From CAZSAA01 sp964604915 (lineage in GTDB: Bacteria > Patescibacteriota > Patescibacteriia > Patescibacteriales > UBA12465), in contig CAZSAA010000005.1 of NCBI GenBank assembly GCA_964604915.1, forward strand, positions 1-36,410: 36,410 nt of DNA. The letters run 5' to 3'. The notes under the pieces were generated by a model. The model saw only the letters and a list, made by a program, of their open reading frames with translations, had not been told where the DNA came from and ran no database searches. Positions 1 to 6,482 of the stretch are shown one piece after another (position 1 is the first letter of the stretch; each line of letters opens with the position of its first letter). Both the position numbers and the translations under genes were made by a program.

Positions 1-215
1 TAATATTTTTAATAATATATAAAAGCGTAGACCTAGATGGTTTTATGTTTCCTTTTATATTCGTTTATATGTTTGCATTCGGAGTGCCATATAAATTGTC
101 CAAAATAGGGACAACATCTGGCAAGATAATCTTTACCTTCGTTGGGGTTGTTCTTCCACTGTTGTTGTTTATTCTTTTTGTAGACCTATCATTTTTAGAT
201 ATGGTGAACAATTAA
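1..215 (+). CDS. small membrane protein, partial at the left edge
   Basis: An open frame enters from the left edge (frame starting at base 3) and ends at TAA 213-215, giving about 70 visible residues. The only ATG candidates are at 45 and 69, so the true start may lie outside the window. It has two hydrophobic stretches separated by a short polar loop, and a hydrophobic tail ending in a polar FLDMVNN. The pattern of a PY motif, a polar loop and a second helix containing a proline resembles the C-terminal half of the 100-aa protein next door, so the two may be paralogues. The region is AT-rich. I do not recognise a family. Confidence 0.5.
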   Translation, partial: IFLIIYKSVDLDGFMFPFIFVYMFAFGVPYKLSKIGTTSGKIIFTFVGVVLPLLLFILFVDLSFLDMVNN

Positions 216-227
216 TATTCTAAATAT

Positions 228-530
228 ATGATTAAAGCAGAACATCTTAGGACACTAAGCAAATCTGTGGGAGCTATCTTAAGCTACTGGTTAATATGTA
301 TCTTTCTACCGCTTTATATCCAAGGAATAAGGTCATACGAAGACATATCATTAAGTACTCTATCGGTAGCTATGGGAATATATCTATTGTTTGGCCTGCC
401 GTTTCTTTTTATTATTCCTTATCGTTTTGTTAGACCAAACGATCAATCTTTATTTATAATCTTGGGTCTGATATTCCCAATGTTGATAATATTGTTGCAG
501 GTATTCTTCCCACACGTTCATTCATTATAA
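228..530 (+). CDS. small membrane protein of unknown function (100 aa)
   Basis: The sequence predicts three hydrophobic segments, at about residues 15-33, 46-66 and 73-93, with short basic or polar loops, so it should sit in the cytoplasmic membrane. The start ATG is preceded by AAATAT and has no Shine-Dalgarno sequence, as is usual in this window. The N-terminal part (SKSV, then WL..IF.P) resembles the 47-aa protein downstream. The C-terminal part (PY, ND, then a helix with FP) resembles the partial protein upstream and the degraded gene at 2081. I infer a tandem family of small membrane proteins and cannot assign a function. Confidence 0.6.
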   Translation: MIKAEHLRTLSKSVGAILSYWLICIFLPLYIQGIRSYEDISLSTLSVAMGIYLLFGLPFLFIIPYRFVRPNDQSLFIILGLIFPMLIILLQVFFPHVHSL

Positions 531-543
531 TAATTAAGTATTT

Positions 544-687
544 ATGAAAAAAGAACCCATAAAAATATTTATGAGATCAGTTATCAATGATTTTGGTGTG
601 GTGATGAAACACTGGCTAGTCTTGATTTTTTTCCCATTTTTTACCTTGTTTTTAATCATTATCTTGTATGTACGATTGGCAAATTAA
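544..687 (+). CDS. very small single-helix membrane protein (47 aa)
   Basis: A 47-codon frame from ATG 544 to TAA 685-687. Residues 1-22 are mixed and basic, with an RSV.ND.FG motif at residues 11-18. Residues 23-43 form one strongly hydrophobic helix rich in Phe and Ile. It lies 13 bases after the previous stop, consistent with cotranscription. It resembles only the N-terminal half of the 100-aa neighbour, so it may be a truncated paralogue, or a genuine one-helix peptide such as a toxin, an immunity peptide or a regulator. No sequence feature decides between these. Confidence 0.45.
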   Translation: MKKEPIKIFMRSVINDFGVVMKHWLVLIFFPFFTLFLIIILYVRLAN

Positions 688-718
688 GGCCTTCCACGGG
701 TATGCATCATAAAAATAT

Positions 719-1231
719 ATGAATAATAGTAAGAAGAATTTTATTCTCGCCTCAGCCATCCCTTTTGTTACAATAGCGTTGGTGTTTGTATTCGTCTTTG
801 CTATAAAAAATATTTTTGTGCCTCGTTATAAGCTATTGTATATGGTAAGTAGTAGCCAACAGTGCTTAGACGAAGCATTTTCTATAAAAAATGGGTATCT
901 GGTTGCAGATAATAATTTTATGTCCGTTGATGGCAAGGCCGGTTGTGATAACGCCAGTAGAACCAAGTTTTTTGTATATGGCATATATTCCGATCCAGTA
1001 GAGCAAATATCTCTTCAAGACTTGGAGTCGTTAAAGATTAAGGACTCAGAACAATCTCCAGACGGGCTGTCATACTCCGTTTCCTATAGGTATGATTCTT
1101 CTAGGGCGACAACTTCCTCAGTTATAAGTTTAAGGGATAGGAGTTGGAAAAAATCTTATAGTAAGAGTAATTTTATACGTAAGGACCAGGGTTATTTGAA
1201 AATCCTCGGGTGGGTTAAGATAAATAGATAA
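719..1231 (+). CDS. membrane-anchored protein of unknown function (170 aa)
   Basis: One N-terminal hydrophobic helix (about residues 9-29) follows a short basic stretch, so the protein is probably anchored with its remaining 140 residues outside the cytoplasm. The outer part is polar, rich in Ser and Tyr, and has two cysteines (about residues 49 and 76) that could form a disulfide. The start ATG has AAAAATAT before it. The stop lies 5 bases before the next gene, so the two are probably one transcript. I do not recognise a family. Confidence 0.6.
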   Translation: MNNSKKNFILASAIPFVTIALVFVFVFAIKNIFVPRYKLLYMVSSSQQCLDEAFSIKNGYLVADNNFMSVDGKAGCDNASRTKFFVYGIYSDPVEQISLQDLESLKIKDSEQSPDGLSYSVSYRYDSSRATTSSVISLRDRSWKKSYSKSNFIRKDQGYLKILGWVKINR

Positions 1232-1236
1232 AAAAT

Positions 1237-2103
1237 ATGAAGATTAATAAAAAGCAGCCTTTCTTTATAAAGGCACTCTATTACGTCGGCGGGGGAATAG
1301 CTCTTCTTGGCACTATTATATTGATTTATCAGAATTGGAGAGATTTTGATTTGTTTATGAAAATGTTTGCAACTACAGGATTCGGTTTGGTCTTGTATAT
1401 AATAGCTTTGATTTTTGATCGGGAGAAAAAAACGGAAGACATAAGCTCTCCATTATTCTTGATTTCTTGTCTGCTTATTCCAGCGGGTCTTTTAATAGCG
1501 CTTGATTATTATAAATTCAATTTACATAATAGCTCACTGCAGCTTATATTCTCGGCGGTTATCGCTATTTCCTATCTGGCTTCCTATTTTTTGATTAGGA
1601 GAAAAGTATTTTTAATATTATCTATAGGATTTTTTACTTGGTCATTTTTTTCTTTGAGTAAGATTCTTGTCGTTGATGTTTTCTCATTTAAGGGTAATTA
1701 CATCAATCAGTACTGCCAACTGTTGAGCGGATTGGCATATCTGTTTATCGCTAGACTATTTTCTAAACGGAAGGACTTATCCGGTGCGTCCAGTGTAATG
1801 TATGTATTGGGTACGATCGGAGCATTATCTTCAATCTTATTTATGGACTCCGAAAGGTATGCCATTTGGCATCTAATTTTCCCGATAGTTTGCGGCGGGT
1901 TGATGTGGTTGGGCATATTAGCCAGAAGATCATCAGTTTTTGTAATAAGCGCTATTTCTATAATTCCATTTATATTCAAAGTTACGCTTGAATATTTTAA
2001 AGAAGACTTAAATTGGCCCTTATTTATCATTGGAGCCGGGTTTCTGGTTATGGCTATAGGCTATTCTATATTTAGTGTTAATGAAAGATATTTTAAAAAG
2101 TAA
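1237..2103 (+). CDS. polytopic membrane protein, DUF2157-like (288 aa)
   Basis: About nine hydrophobic segments cover most of the length, separated by very short polar loops. The opening (basic residues, then a glycine-rich helix and a second helix after a QNW segment) and the alternating helices are reminiscent of the DUF2157 family of predicted membrane proteins. That is a resemblance in style, not a firm assignment. The gene lies 5 bases after the 170-aa protein and its end overlaps the possible ATG at 2081 of the next, damaged gene. It is AT-rich like its neighbours. Function is unknown; a role in export or envelope maintenance would be a guess. Confidence 0.6.
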   Translation: MKINKKQPFFIKALYYVGGGIALLGTIILIYQNWRDFDLFMKMFATTGFGLVLYIIALIFDREKKTEDISSPLFLISCLLIPAGLLIALDYYKFNLHNSSLQLIFSAVIAISYLASYFLIRRKVFLILSIGFFTWSFFSLSKILVVDVFSFKGNYINQYCQLLSGLAYLFIARLFSKRKDLSGASSVMYVLGTIGALSSILFMDSERYAIWHLIFPIVCGGLMWLGILARRSSVFVISAISIIPFIFKVTLEYFKEDLNWPLFIIGAGFLVMAIGYSIFSVNERYFKK

Positions 2104-2401
2104 ATATTTATTAATAAAAAGATCAATAAAAGATTAAATATTTGGCTTTACCCAATTATTTATTGGATTGTATCTATTGCTAGGTTACTTATTAGAAGTA
2201 TATCTGGTCAAGGAGGGGGTATTTATTATTTTCCCTTTGTTATTTATAATTATTTACCACTTAGCTACGTCGAATGACAGGGTTGAGAAAAGAGAGTTTA
2301 TTGCATTTGGTTTTGCTATACCGTTTTTAATTTTGCTACTTGTGGGGTGGTATGGCCATCAATTGACAAAAGTCATTGTTATTGTTAATATTTTAGCATA
2401 A
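2081..2401 (+). pseudogene. small membrane protein gene with an in-frame TAA near its start
   Basis: From ATG 2081, which overlaps the end of the previous gene, the frame reads 18 codons, meets TAA at 2135-2137, and then continues without a stop for 87 more codons to TAA at 2399-2401. The part before the stop (RSIKD) and just after it (IFGF) matches the RSV.ND.FG motif of the 47-aa protein at 544. The rest has the same helix, polar ND loop, helix layout as the 100-aa protein. I infer one original gene now interrupted by a stop. The alternatives are a sequencing error near the assembly gap, or a shorter protein starting at TTG 2168 (77 aa), which lacks any ribosome-binding signal. Confidence 0.5.
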
Positions 2402-2433
2402 AAAAGAAGTAGTAACTTAAAAAAATAATAATC

Positions 2434-3484
2434 ATGGAAAGTAGTTTTATGCCAAAAGAGTTTGGCGGATGGTTAACTGTAAATCGTGATTGCAATTTGC
2501 GATGTTCTTGGTGCTATGCGCATCCAAGCAGATTTGATGCGAAAAACAGTGTAATGCCTCTTGAGATTGTTGAGGCCTCTATATGTTTGTTTAAGAGTCT
2601 TCATGTTAAAAGAGTGGTTTTGATTGGTGGAGAGCCAACGGTGCATCGTGATTTTCTTACTATTGTTAAGAGATTGAAAGACTCTGGTATAGAGCCAAGT
2701 CTTATAACCAACGGGATAAAGCTTTGCAATCAAGAGTTTTTTAAAAAAACTGTTGAAGCAGGTATTTCTGGGATCACTCTATCTCTTAAGGGGGGAAGTC
2801 CNNNNNNNNNNAGCTAGTTATAAAAAATTAACAGGCGTGGATAGATATTCTCAGGTTGTAAAAGCAATTTTAGTTGTTGTAGATAGCGGTATTAATTATT
2901 CCGTATCTTTTACTACGGCTGGCAATATCAGCCTTTCTGAGTTTAACGATGTCATTAAAACGGTGGTTGATAACGGGGTAAAGTTTTTTTCTCTAGAGAT
3001 GGAGCAGCTTACTATTATTGATGACAAAGTTAATTGCTCTGAGGACTTTTCTTTGCAAAGGATGGTTGATTTTTTTGTTAAAGCATACCCCGTACTAGAT
3101 GAAAGCGGACTTGATTTTGTTATGAAAATTTATTCACCTTTTTGCCTCTTTCCGTCTGGCTTTATTAAAAAATTAAAGAGGCACAAACGAATTGTGTCTG
3201 GTTGTCACCTCCACAAGGGGAGTGGCATTATAATTGATCCCGCCGGTAAATTGTTGCCATGTAATCATTTTTGTAATAACCCACTGGGCGAACTTGGGAA
3301 GGATTTTTCTTCGGGAGAAGATTATCTATCTTTCAGAAAAAAACCGGATGTAGTAGATTTTTATAAAACCATTTCAAGTTATCCACATAAGAAGTGTTAT
3401 GACTGTAAGGATTGGCAGCAATGTGGCGCAGGGTGCCGTTTAAATTGGTTAATCTTCGATGGTAATAAATTAATTGCTCATTAA
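2434..3484 (+). CDS. radical SAM/SPASM-domain protein, interrupted by a scaffold gap
   Basis: Residues 20-27 are CNLRCSWC, the CxxxCxxC motif that holds the [4Fe-4S] cluster binding S-adenosylmethionine. A GGEP motif follows, typical of the radical SAM barrel. Near the end are C-x13-G-x4-C and then C-x2-C-x5-C-x3-C (CYDC, then CGAGC), the cysteine spacing of a SPASM domain that binds extra iron-sulfur clusters. Such enzymes commonly modify ribosomally made peptides or act as anaerobic enzyme maturases. The N run at 2802-2811 splits the gene. The flanking frames join if the true gap is a multiple of three, and the protein sequence on both sides (SLKGGS, then YKKLTG) looks nearly continuous. 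Total length is about 350 aa. Substrate unknown; no obvious precursor peptide lies beside it. Confidence 0.8.
2802..2811. other. assembly gap (10 Ns)
   Basis: Ten consecutive Ns, probably a placeholder of fixed size rather than a measured length. The gap falls inside the radical SAM gene and shifts the apparent frame. A true missing length divisible by three would restore one frame. Confidence 0.99.
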
Positions 3485-3495
3485 ATAATTTAAAG

Positions 3496-3522
3496 AAAGG
3501 GGTGGATTAAATCTACCCCTTT
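3496..3522 (+). terminator. hairpin after the radical SAM gene
   Basis: AAAGGGGT pairs with ACCCCTTT, and the inner GGAT/ATCT adds four more pairs (one G-T), closing on a 3-base loop. The stem is about 12 bp and lies 12 bases after the stop codon. No run of T follows, so it may be a weak terminator or an RNA-stability hairpin. Confidence 0.45.
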
Positions 3523-3578
3523 AAATTAAAATCAAAATGGTTTATTTTAGAAAAATAAGATAGTCAGTTAACGAAAAT

Positions 3579-4157
3579 ATGTTTATTTTTAAATACGACA
3601 AAAAAATAGACGATGATAATTGGGAAAGAATCTTAAATAAAGGAGTTAGATTTGATAAACGCACGCTAGATGATCTAAAAAATTTTAAACGTGATATAGC
3701 GCTGTGCGTTAAAATGGTTCCTGAGTTCGAATCGGCGTGGAGGGTTTATGAAAATAAATTTTTGCAAAAGATAGGCGCCATATATTCGGAGCAGATTCCT
3801 TCCAAGATGCATTGCTATATTAATTCATCTCCATATTCCTACTTTAATATAAATGATGATTTTATCTCCATTTCTGCCCATACTAAGAAAAATAGGATTA
3901 TTCCAAGTATACTTCACGAGATAAATCATTGGTTTTTTAAGAAATTTTATACAGATTATTGTATAACCCTGGGGTACGCATTGCCGGACATAGATTCTCT
4001 TAAGGAAATATTGACGGTTATAAATGACGATATATTTTGGCCTATGCAAGATGGATATTGGGAGGGTGATGAAAAATATCGGGTGTATGCCTTGGAAATT
4101 TGGAAAAATACGAAGAACATCAAATCGGTCATTAAGTCTATGAAGCGATATTATTGA
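3579..4157 (+). CDS. putative HExxH zinc metalloprotease-like protein (192 aa)
   Basis: Residues 113-117 read HEINH inside a hydrophobic helix (ILHEINHWF). This fits the HExxH motif of zincin metalloproteases, where the two His bind zinc and the Glu activates water. A third ligand is not obvious; acidic residues 20-40 positions later (around DSLKE) are candidates. There is no signal peptide or membrane helix, so the protein is probably cytoplasmic. The start follows GAAAAT. It sits about 95 bases after the radical SAM/SPASM gene, with a hairpin between them, in the same AT-rich block. Partnership with that enzyme, for example cleavage of a modified peptide, is an inference. I do not recognise a named family. 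Confidence 0.6.
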   Translation: MFIFKYDKKIDDDNWERILNKGVRFDKRTLDDLKNFKRDIALCVKMVPEFESAWRVYENKFLQKIGAIYSEQIPSKMHCYINSSPYSYFNINDDFISISAHTKKNRIIPSILHEINHWFFKKFYTDYCITLGYALPDIDSLKEILTVINDDIFWPMQDGYWEGDEKYRVYALEIWKNTKNIKSVIKSMKRYY

Positions 4158-4201
4158 ATTTCTGCTTGTATAAAATCCTGGCCTGCCATATCATATATAC
4201 G

Positions 4202-5179
4202 ATGAAACCTGATTTCTGGACAACCTTACCCACCCCTATCCTCGCCCTCGCCCCGATGGCTGGCTTCACGGATATCTCTTTCCGTACGGTCTGCGCTGAT
4301 TTCGGAGCGGATGTGGTATATAGTGAGATGGCTTCCGCTACCGCTCTGTATTATGCTAATGATTTCTCCTCGGATAACCCTACTATCAAACTGCTCGAGA
4401 AAGGGGCAGGGGATAGGAAGGCTAAATATATAGTACAGCTTTTCGGTTCTGAGCCGGAGCATTTTGCCAAGGCGGCTAAGATTGTCACTGAAGTGATATC
4501 TCCGGACGGGATCGATATCAATTTCGGCTGTCCGGTGTCGAAGGTCCTCAAGCAGGGCGCTGGATCGGATCTGATGAAGAACCTTCCCTTGGCTAGGGAA
4601 GTGATACGGGCGGTGGTGGGCAATACGGATCGGCCGGTATCAGTAAAAATTAGAGCCAGATCCGGCGAAGTTGATGCGATAGGGTTCTTGGACAATATCA
4701 ATGACCTTGGCGTATCCGCCATGATGATCCATGGCCGGACGGTCACCCAGGGTTTTTCAGGTGATATCGATGGGGAGATGATAAAGGAAGCAAGGAAACA
4801 TTTTTCCGGCAGAATCTTAGCTAACGGCGGGATAGTCGATTTAGGCAAAGCGAAAGATATCCTGGCTAAAACCGGAGCCGATGGCTTAGGGATAGCGCGC
4901 GGCGTCTTGTCGCGGCCTTACCTTTTTCAGGAGATAAAGGAAGGAAAGGAAAAAGAATTATCTTTGCCGGAAATCTTCGACCTGATTGCCAAACATGCCG
5001 CCCTAGTGTATGAATATAGGGGCGACCGCGGCTTCATTGATCTGCGCAAGCACTTGTGTTGGTATGTCCAAGGCGTCCCAGGTGCCAGCCGCCTGAGGGA
5101 AAGATTCATCAAGGTAGACGGATATGAGAGTCTGAAGGGGATATTGGCGGAGTTTGCTAGTGATTTAGAAAATAGATAA
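4202..5179 (+). CDS. dus: tRNA-dihydrouridine synthase
   Basis: This flavoenzyme reduces uridine to dihydrouridine in the D-loop of tRNAs. The 325-aa protein has the FMN-binding opening LAPMAGFTD (about residues 14-22), a NFGCP motif whose Cys is the catalytic acid, the KIRARSG substrate loop, an IHGRT motif, and the phosphate-binding NGGI and GIARG segments near the C-terminus. The length is normal for the DusB type. I chose ATG 4202; an upstream TTG at 4154 would add 16 residues that look unlike the family. A TATAAA-like element at 4169-4174 may be its promoter. Composition changes sharply here from the AT-rich block to the GC-richer core, and this gene leads a three-gene operon. Confidence 0.92.
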   Translation: MKPDFWTTLPTPILALAPMAGFTDISFRTVCADFGADVVYSEMASATALYYANDFSSDNPTIKLLEKGAGDRKAKYIVQLFGSEPEHFAKAAKIVTEVISPDGIDINFGCPVSKVLKQGAGSDLMKNLPLAREVIRAVVGNTDRPVSVKIRARSGEVDAIGFLDNINDLGVSAMMIHGRTVTQGFSGDIDGEMIKEARKHFSGRILANGGIVDLGKAKDILAKTGADGLGIARGVLSRPYLFQEIKEGKEKELSLPEIFDLIAKHAALVYEYRGDRGFIDLRKHLCWYVQGVPGASRLRERFIKVDGYESLKGILAEFASDLENR

Positions 5180-5185
5180 AAATAT

Positions 5186-5527
5186 ATGGGTATCCAAGTA
5201 GAATTCAATCCTGATCTGGCCTTGCGGAATATTTCCTCATATCAGGAGGGAAAGCGTCGGGAAGAAGAATGCATCCCCGAACATTTGGAGGTCGGGCAAA
5301 TATATCCCTTCCTGAAAGAAGGCCAGCGGAACTATTGGTTCGGCGGCGAGATTCCGCTATTGCAGACGGAAGGGAACCAGGTTCTTTCTCGTCCCAAAGC
5401 GAGCGTCGCCATCCTTGAAGCTATTCATTTTCGGGAAGGCGGAAAAGTATATACCCGAGGGCGGTATGAGGTGAAGGAGATCTTTGCCGACGATCGCATC
5501 CATTTCGAAGGATTCAACAAGCTATGA
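5186..5527 (+). CDS. conserved-looking hypothetical protein (113 aa)
   Basis: A soluble protein without a signal peptide or membrane helix, rich in Glu, Gly and Arg. The second half (KASVAILEA, then TRGRYEVKEI) looks like a compact beta-rich fold, perhaps of PUA/ASCH type, but that is a weak impression. It starts 6 bases after dus with the context AAAATAT-ATG, and its stop overlaps the next start by four bases. It is therefore translated with dus and the TsaB-like gene, which suggests a link to tRNA modification. I do not recognise it. Confidence 0.7.
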   Translation: MGIQVEFNPDLALRNISSYQEGKRREEECIPEHLEVGQIYPFLKEGQRNYWFGGEIPLLQTEGNQVLSRPKASVAILEAIHFREGGKVYTRGRYEVKEIFADDRIHFEGFNKL

Positions 5528-5889
5528 AGCTCTATATTGATACCAGCGCTAACGACCACATCCTAGTCTCCCTGCTCGACGAGAAGGGAGAGACGGTCTT
5601 TTCGAAAAAGAAGGCGGCCTTCCGCAAGCAATCGGAATACCTACTTCCTTTGATAGAGTCTTTGCTGGTTATGGCTAAAGCCAAGCCAAAAGATCTCGAT
5701 GGCATCGAAGTAAATAACCGGGGTGGCTCTTTCATGTCTCTGCGCATCGGCATTTCCGTCGCTAACGCCTTGGGATTCGCTTGGGGTATCAAGGTGAAGC
5801 CGCGCTTTGGCCGAGCGGTGCGTAAACATGGCTTGACCTTAGCGGTGCCGGAATATGACCGACCGCCGGATATCGGGAAAATAAAATAA
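5524..5889 (+). CDS. tsaB: TsaB-like protein, short form
   Basis: TsaB is the scaffold partner of TsaD in making the t6A modification of tRNAs that read ANN codons. The N-terminal MKLYIDTSAND and the segment GGSFMSLRIGISVANALG (about residues 68-85) match the ASKHA-fold landmarks of TsaB (usual form GSFTGLRIG). The protein is only 121 aa, while typical TsaB is over 200, so nearly the whole second ASKHA lobe is missing. It overlaps the previous gene by four bases (ATGA) and is followed by a strong terminator. The cytoplasmic role is inferred from homology; whether the short form is still active cannot be seen. Confidence 0.75.
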   Translation: MKLYIDTSANDHILVSLLDEKGETVFSKKKAAFRKQSEYLLPLIESLLVMAKAKPKDLDGIEVNNRGGSFMSLRIGISVANALGFAWGIKVKPRFGRAVRKHGLTLAVPEYDRPPDIGKIK

Positions 5890-5904
5890 AAATGAAGGTT
5901 TTCG

Positions 5905-5943
5905 CGGCTGCTTGTGGAAAAGTAGCCGTTTTTTTATTTTTTC
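5905..5943 (+). terminator. rho-independent terminator after the dus-tsaB operon
   Basis: CGGCTGCTT pairs with AAGTAGCCG (9 bp, one G-T) around a GTGGAA loop, followed by seven Ts, an A and six more Ts. It lies just after the tsaB stop and before the mraZ promoter. Confidence 0.9.
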
Positions 5944-5969
5944 CCTTTAAATTAGCCTAAGGAAACTGG

Positions 5970-5998
5970 TTGACCCGAGGGGATAGGTGGTGTATAAT
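5970..5998 (+). promoter_or_regulatory. sigma70 promoter of the mraZ operon
   Basis: TTGACC at 5970-5975 and a perfect TATAAT at 5993-5998 are separated by exactly 17 bp. Transcription would start near 6005, just upstream of the GGTGAA repeats. Confidence 0.9.
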
Positions 5999-6009
5999 TA
6001 AACCATTGA

Positions 6010-6035
6010 GGTGAATTGTGGTGAACCAAGGTGAA
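6010..6035 (+). promoter_or_regulatory. putative MraZ operator: three GGTGAA repeats at 10-bp spacing
   Basis: GGTGAA occurs at 6010-6015, 6020-6025 and 6030-6035, so each unit falls on the same helical face. MraZ proteins bind several direct repeats (TGGGN type in E. coli) placed about 10 bp apart between the promoter and mraZ. Position and period fit self-repression of this operon by MraZ; the exact unit differs from the E. coli box. Confidence 0.8.
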
Positions 6036-6047
6036 TCAAAAAACGTT

Positions 6048-6479
6048 ATGTTTATCGGTGAGTACAATCACAATCTCGATGACAAGGGACGTTTAGCCAT
6101 CCCGGCTAAGTTCCGCAACATCTTGAAAAAAGGAGCAGTCGTTACCAAGGGTTTGGACAACTGCTTATTTTTGTACTCCAAGGAGCAGTTCGAAAAGATC
6201 GCTCAGAAGTTTGCCGCCCTCCCGATCAGCCAAGCTAAGGCGCGTGCTTTTTCTCGTCATATGTTAGCTGGCGCTATGGATGTTGATTTCGACAATCAGG
6301 GGCGTATCACTCTGCCTGAGTATTTGCGCAAATTCTCCGGTCTCAAGAAGAGCACCATCATCGCCGGATTGTATAGCCATTTGGAAATCTGGGATGCCGA
6401 GGCTTGGGAGACATATAAGTCGACGGCGGAAGCCAATAGCAATGCCATCGCGGAAGAGCTTGGCGATTTCGGAGTTTGA
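6048..6479 (+). CDS. mraZ: transcriptional regulator MraZ
   Basis: MraZ is a DNA-binding repressor of its own division and cell-wall operon. The 143-aa protein begins MFIGEYNHNLDDKGRLAIP, the classic first SpoVT/AbrB domain. A second copy (DVDFDNQGRITLPEYLR) follows at about residues 78-94, which is the family's two-domain layout at normal length. I chose ATG 6048 because family members start with MFIGEY; an upstream GTG at 6018 would begin inside the operator. It leads the operon with rsmH three bases behind its stop, and the repeats at 6010-6035 suggest autoregulation. Confidence 0.95.
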   Translation: MFIGEYNHNLDDKGRLAIPAKFRNILKKGAVVTKGLDNCLFLYSKEQFEKIAQKFAALPISQAKARAFSRHMLAGAMDVDFDNQGRITLPEYLRKFSGLKKSTIIAGLYSHLEIWDAEAWETYKSTAEANSNAIAEELGDFGV

Positions 6480-6482
6480 CAT

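Noticed and set aside
34..48. A 15-base match, TAGATGGTTTTATGT, occurs here and at 23081-23095.
   Set aside because: It does not extend in either direction, and a match of this length is expected by chance in AT-rich stretches of a 36-kb window.
3537..3563. An 8-codon open frame between the radical SAM and HExxH genes as a precursor peptide.
   Set aside because: Too short, without a leader-like pattern, and of the kind expected by chance in AT-rich spacer.
3727..3736. TTCGAATC, like the T-loop of a tRNA.
   Set aside because: It lies inside the HExxH gene and has no cloverleaf around it; no tRNA was found elsewhere either.
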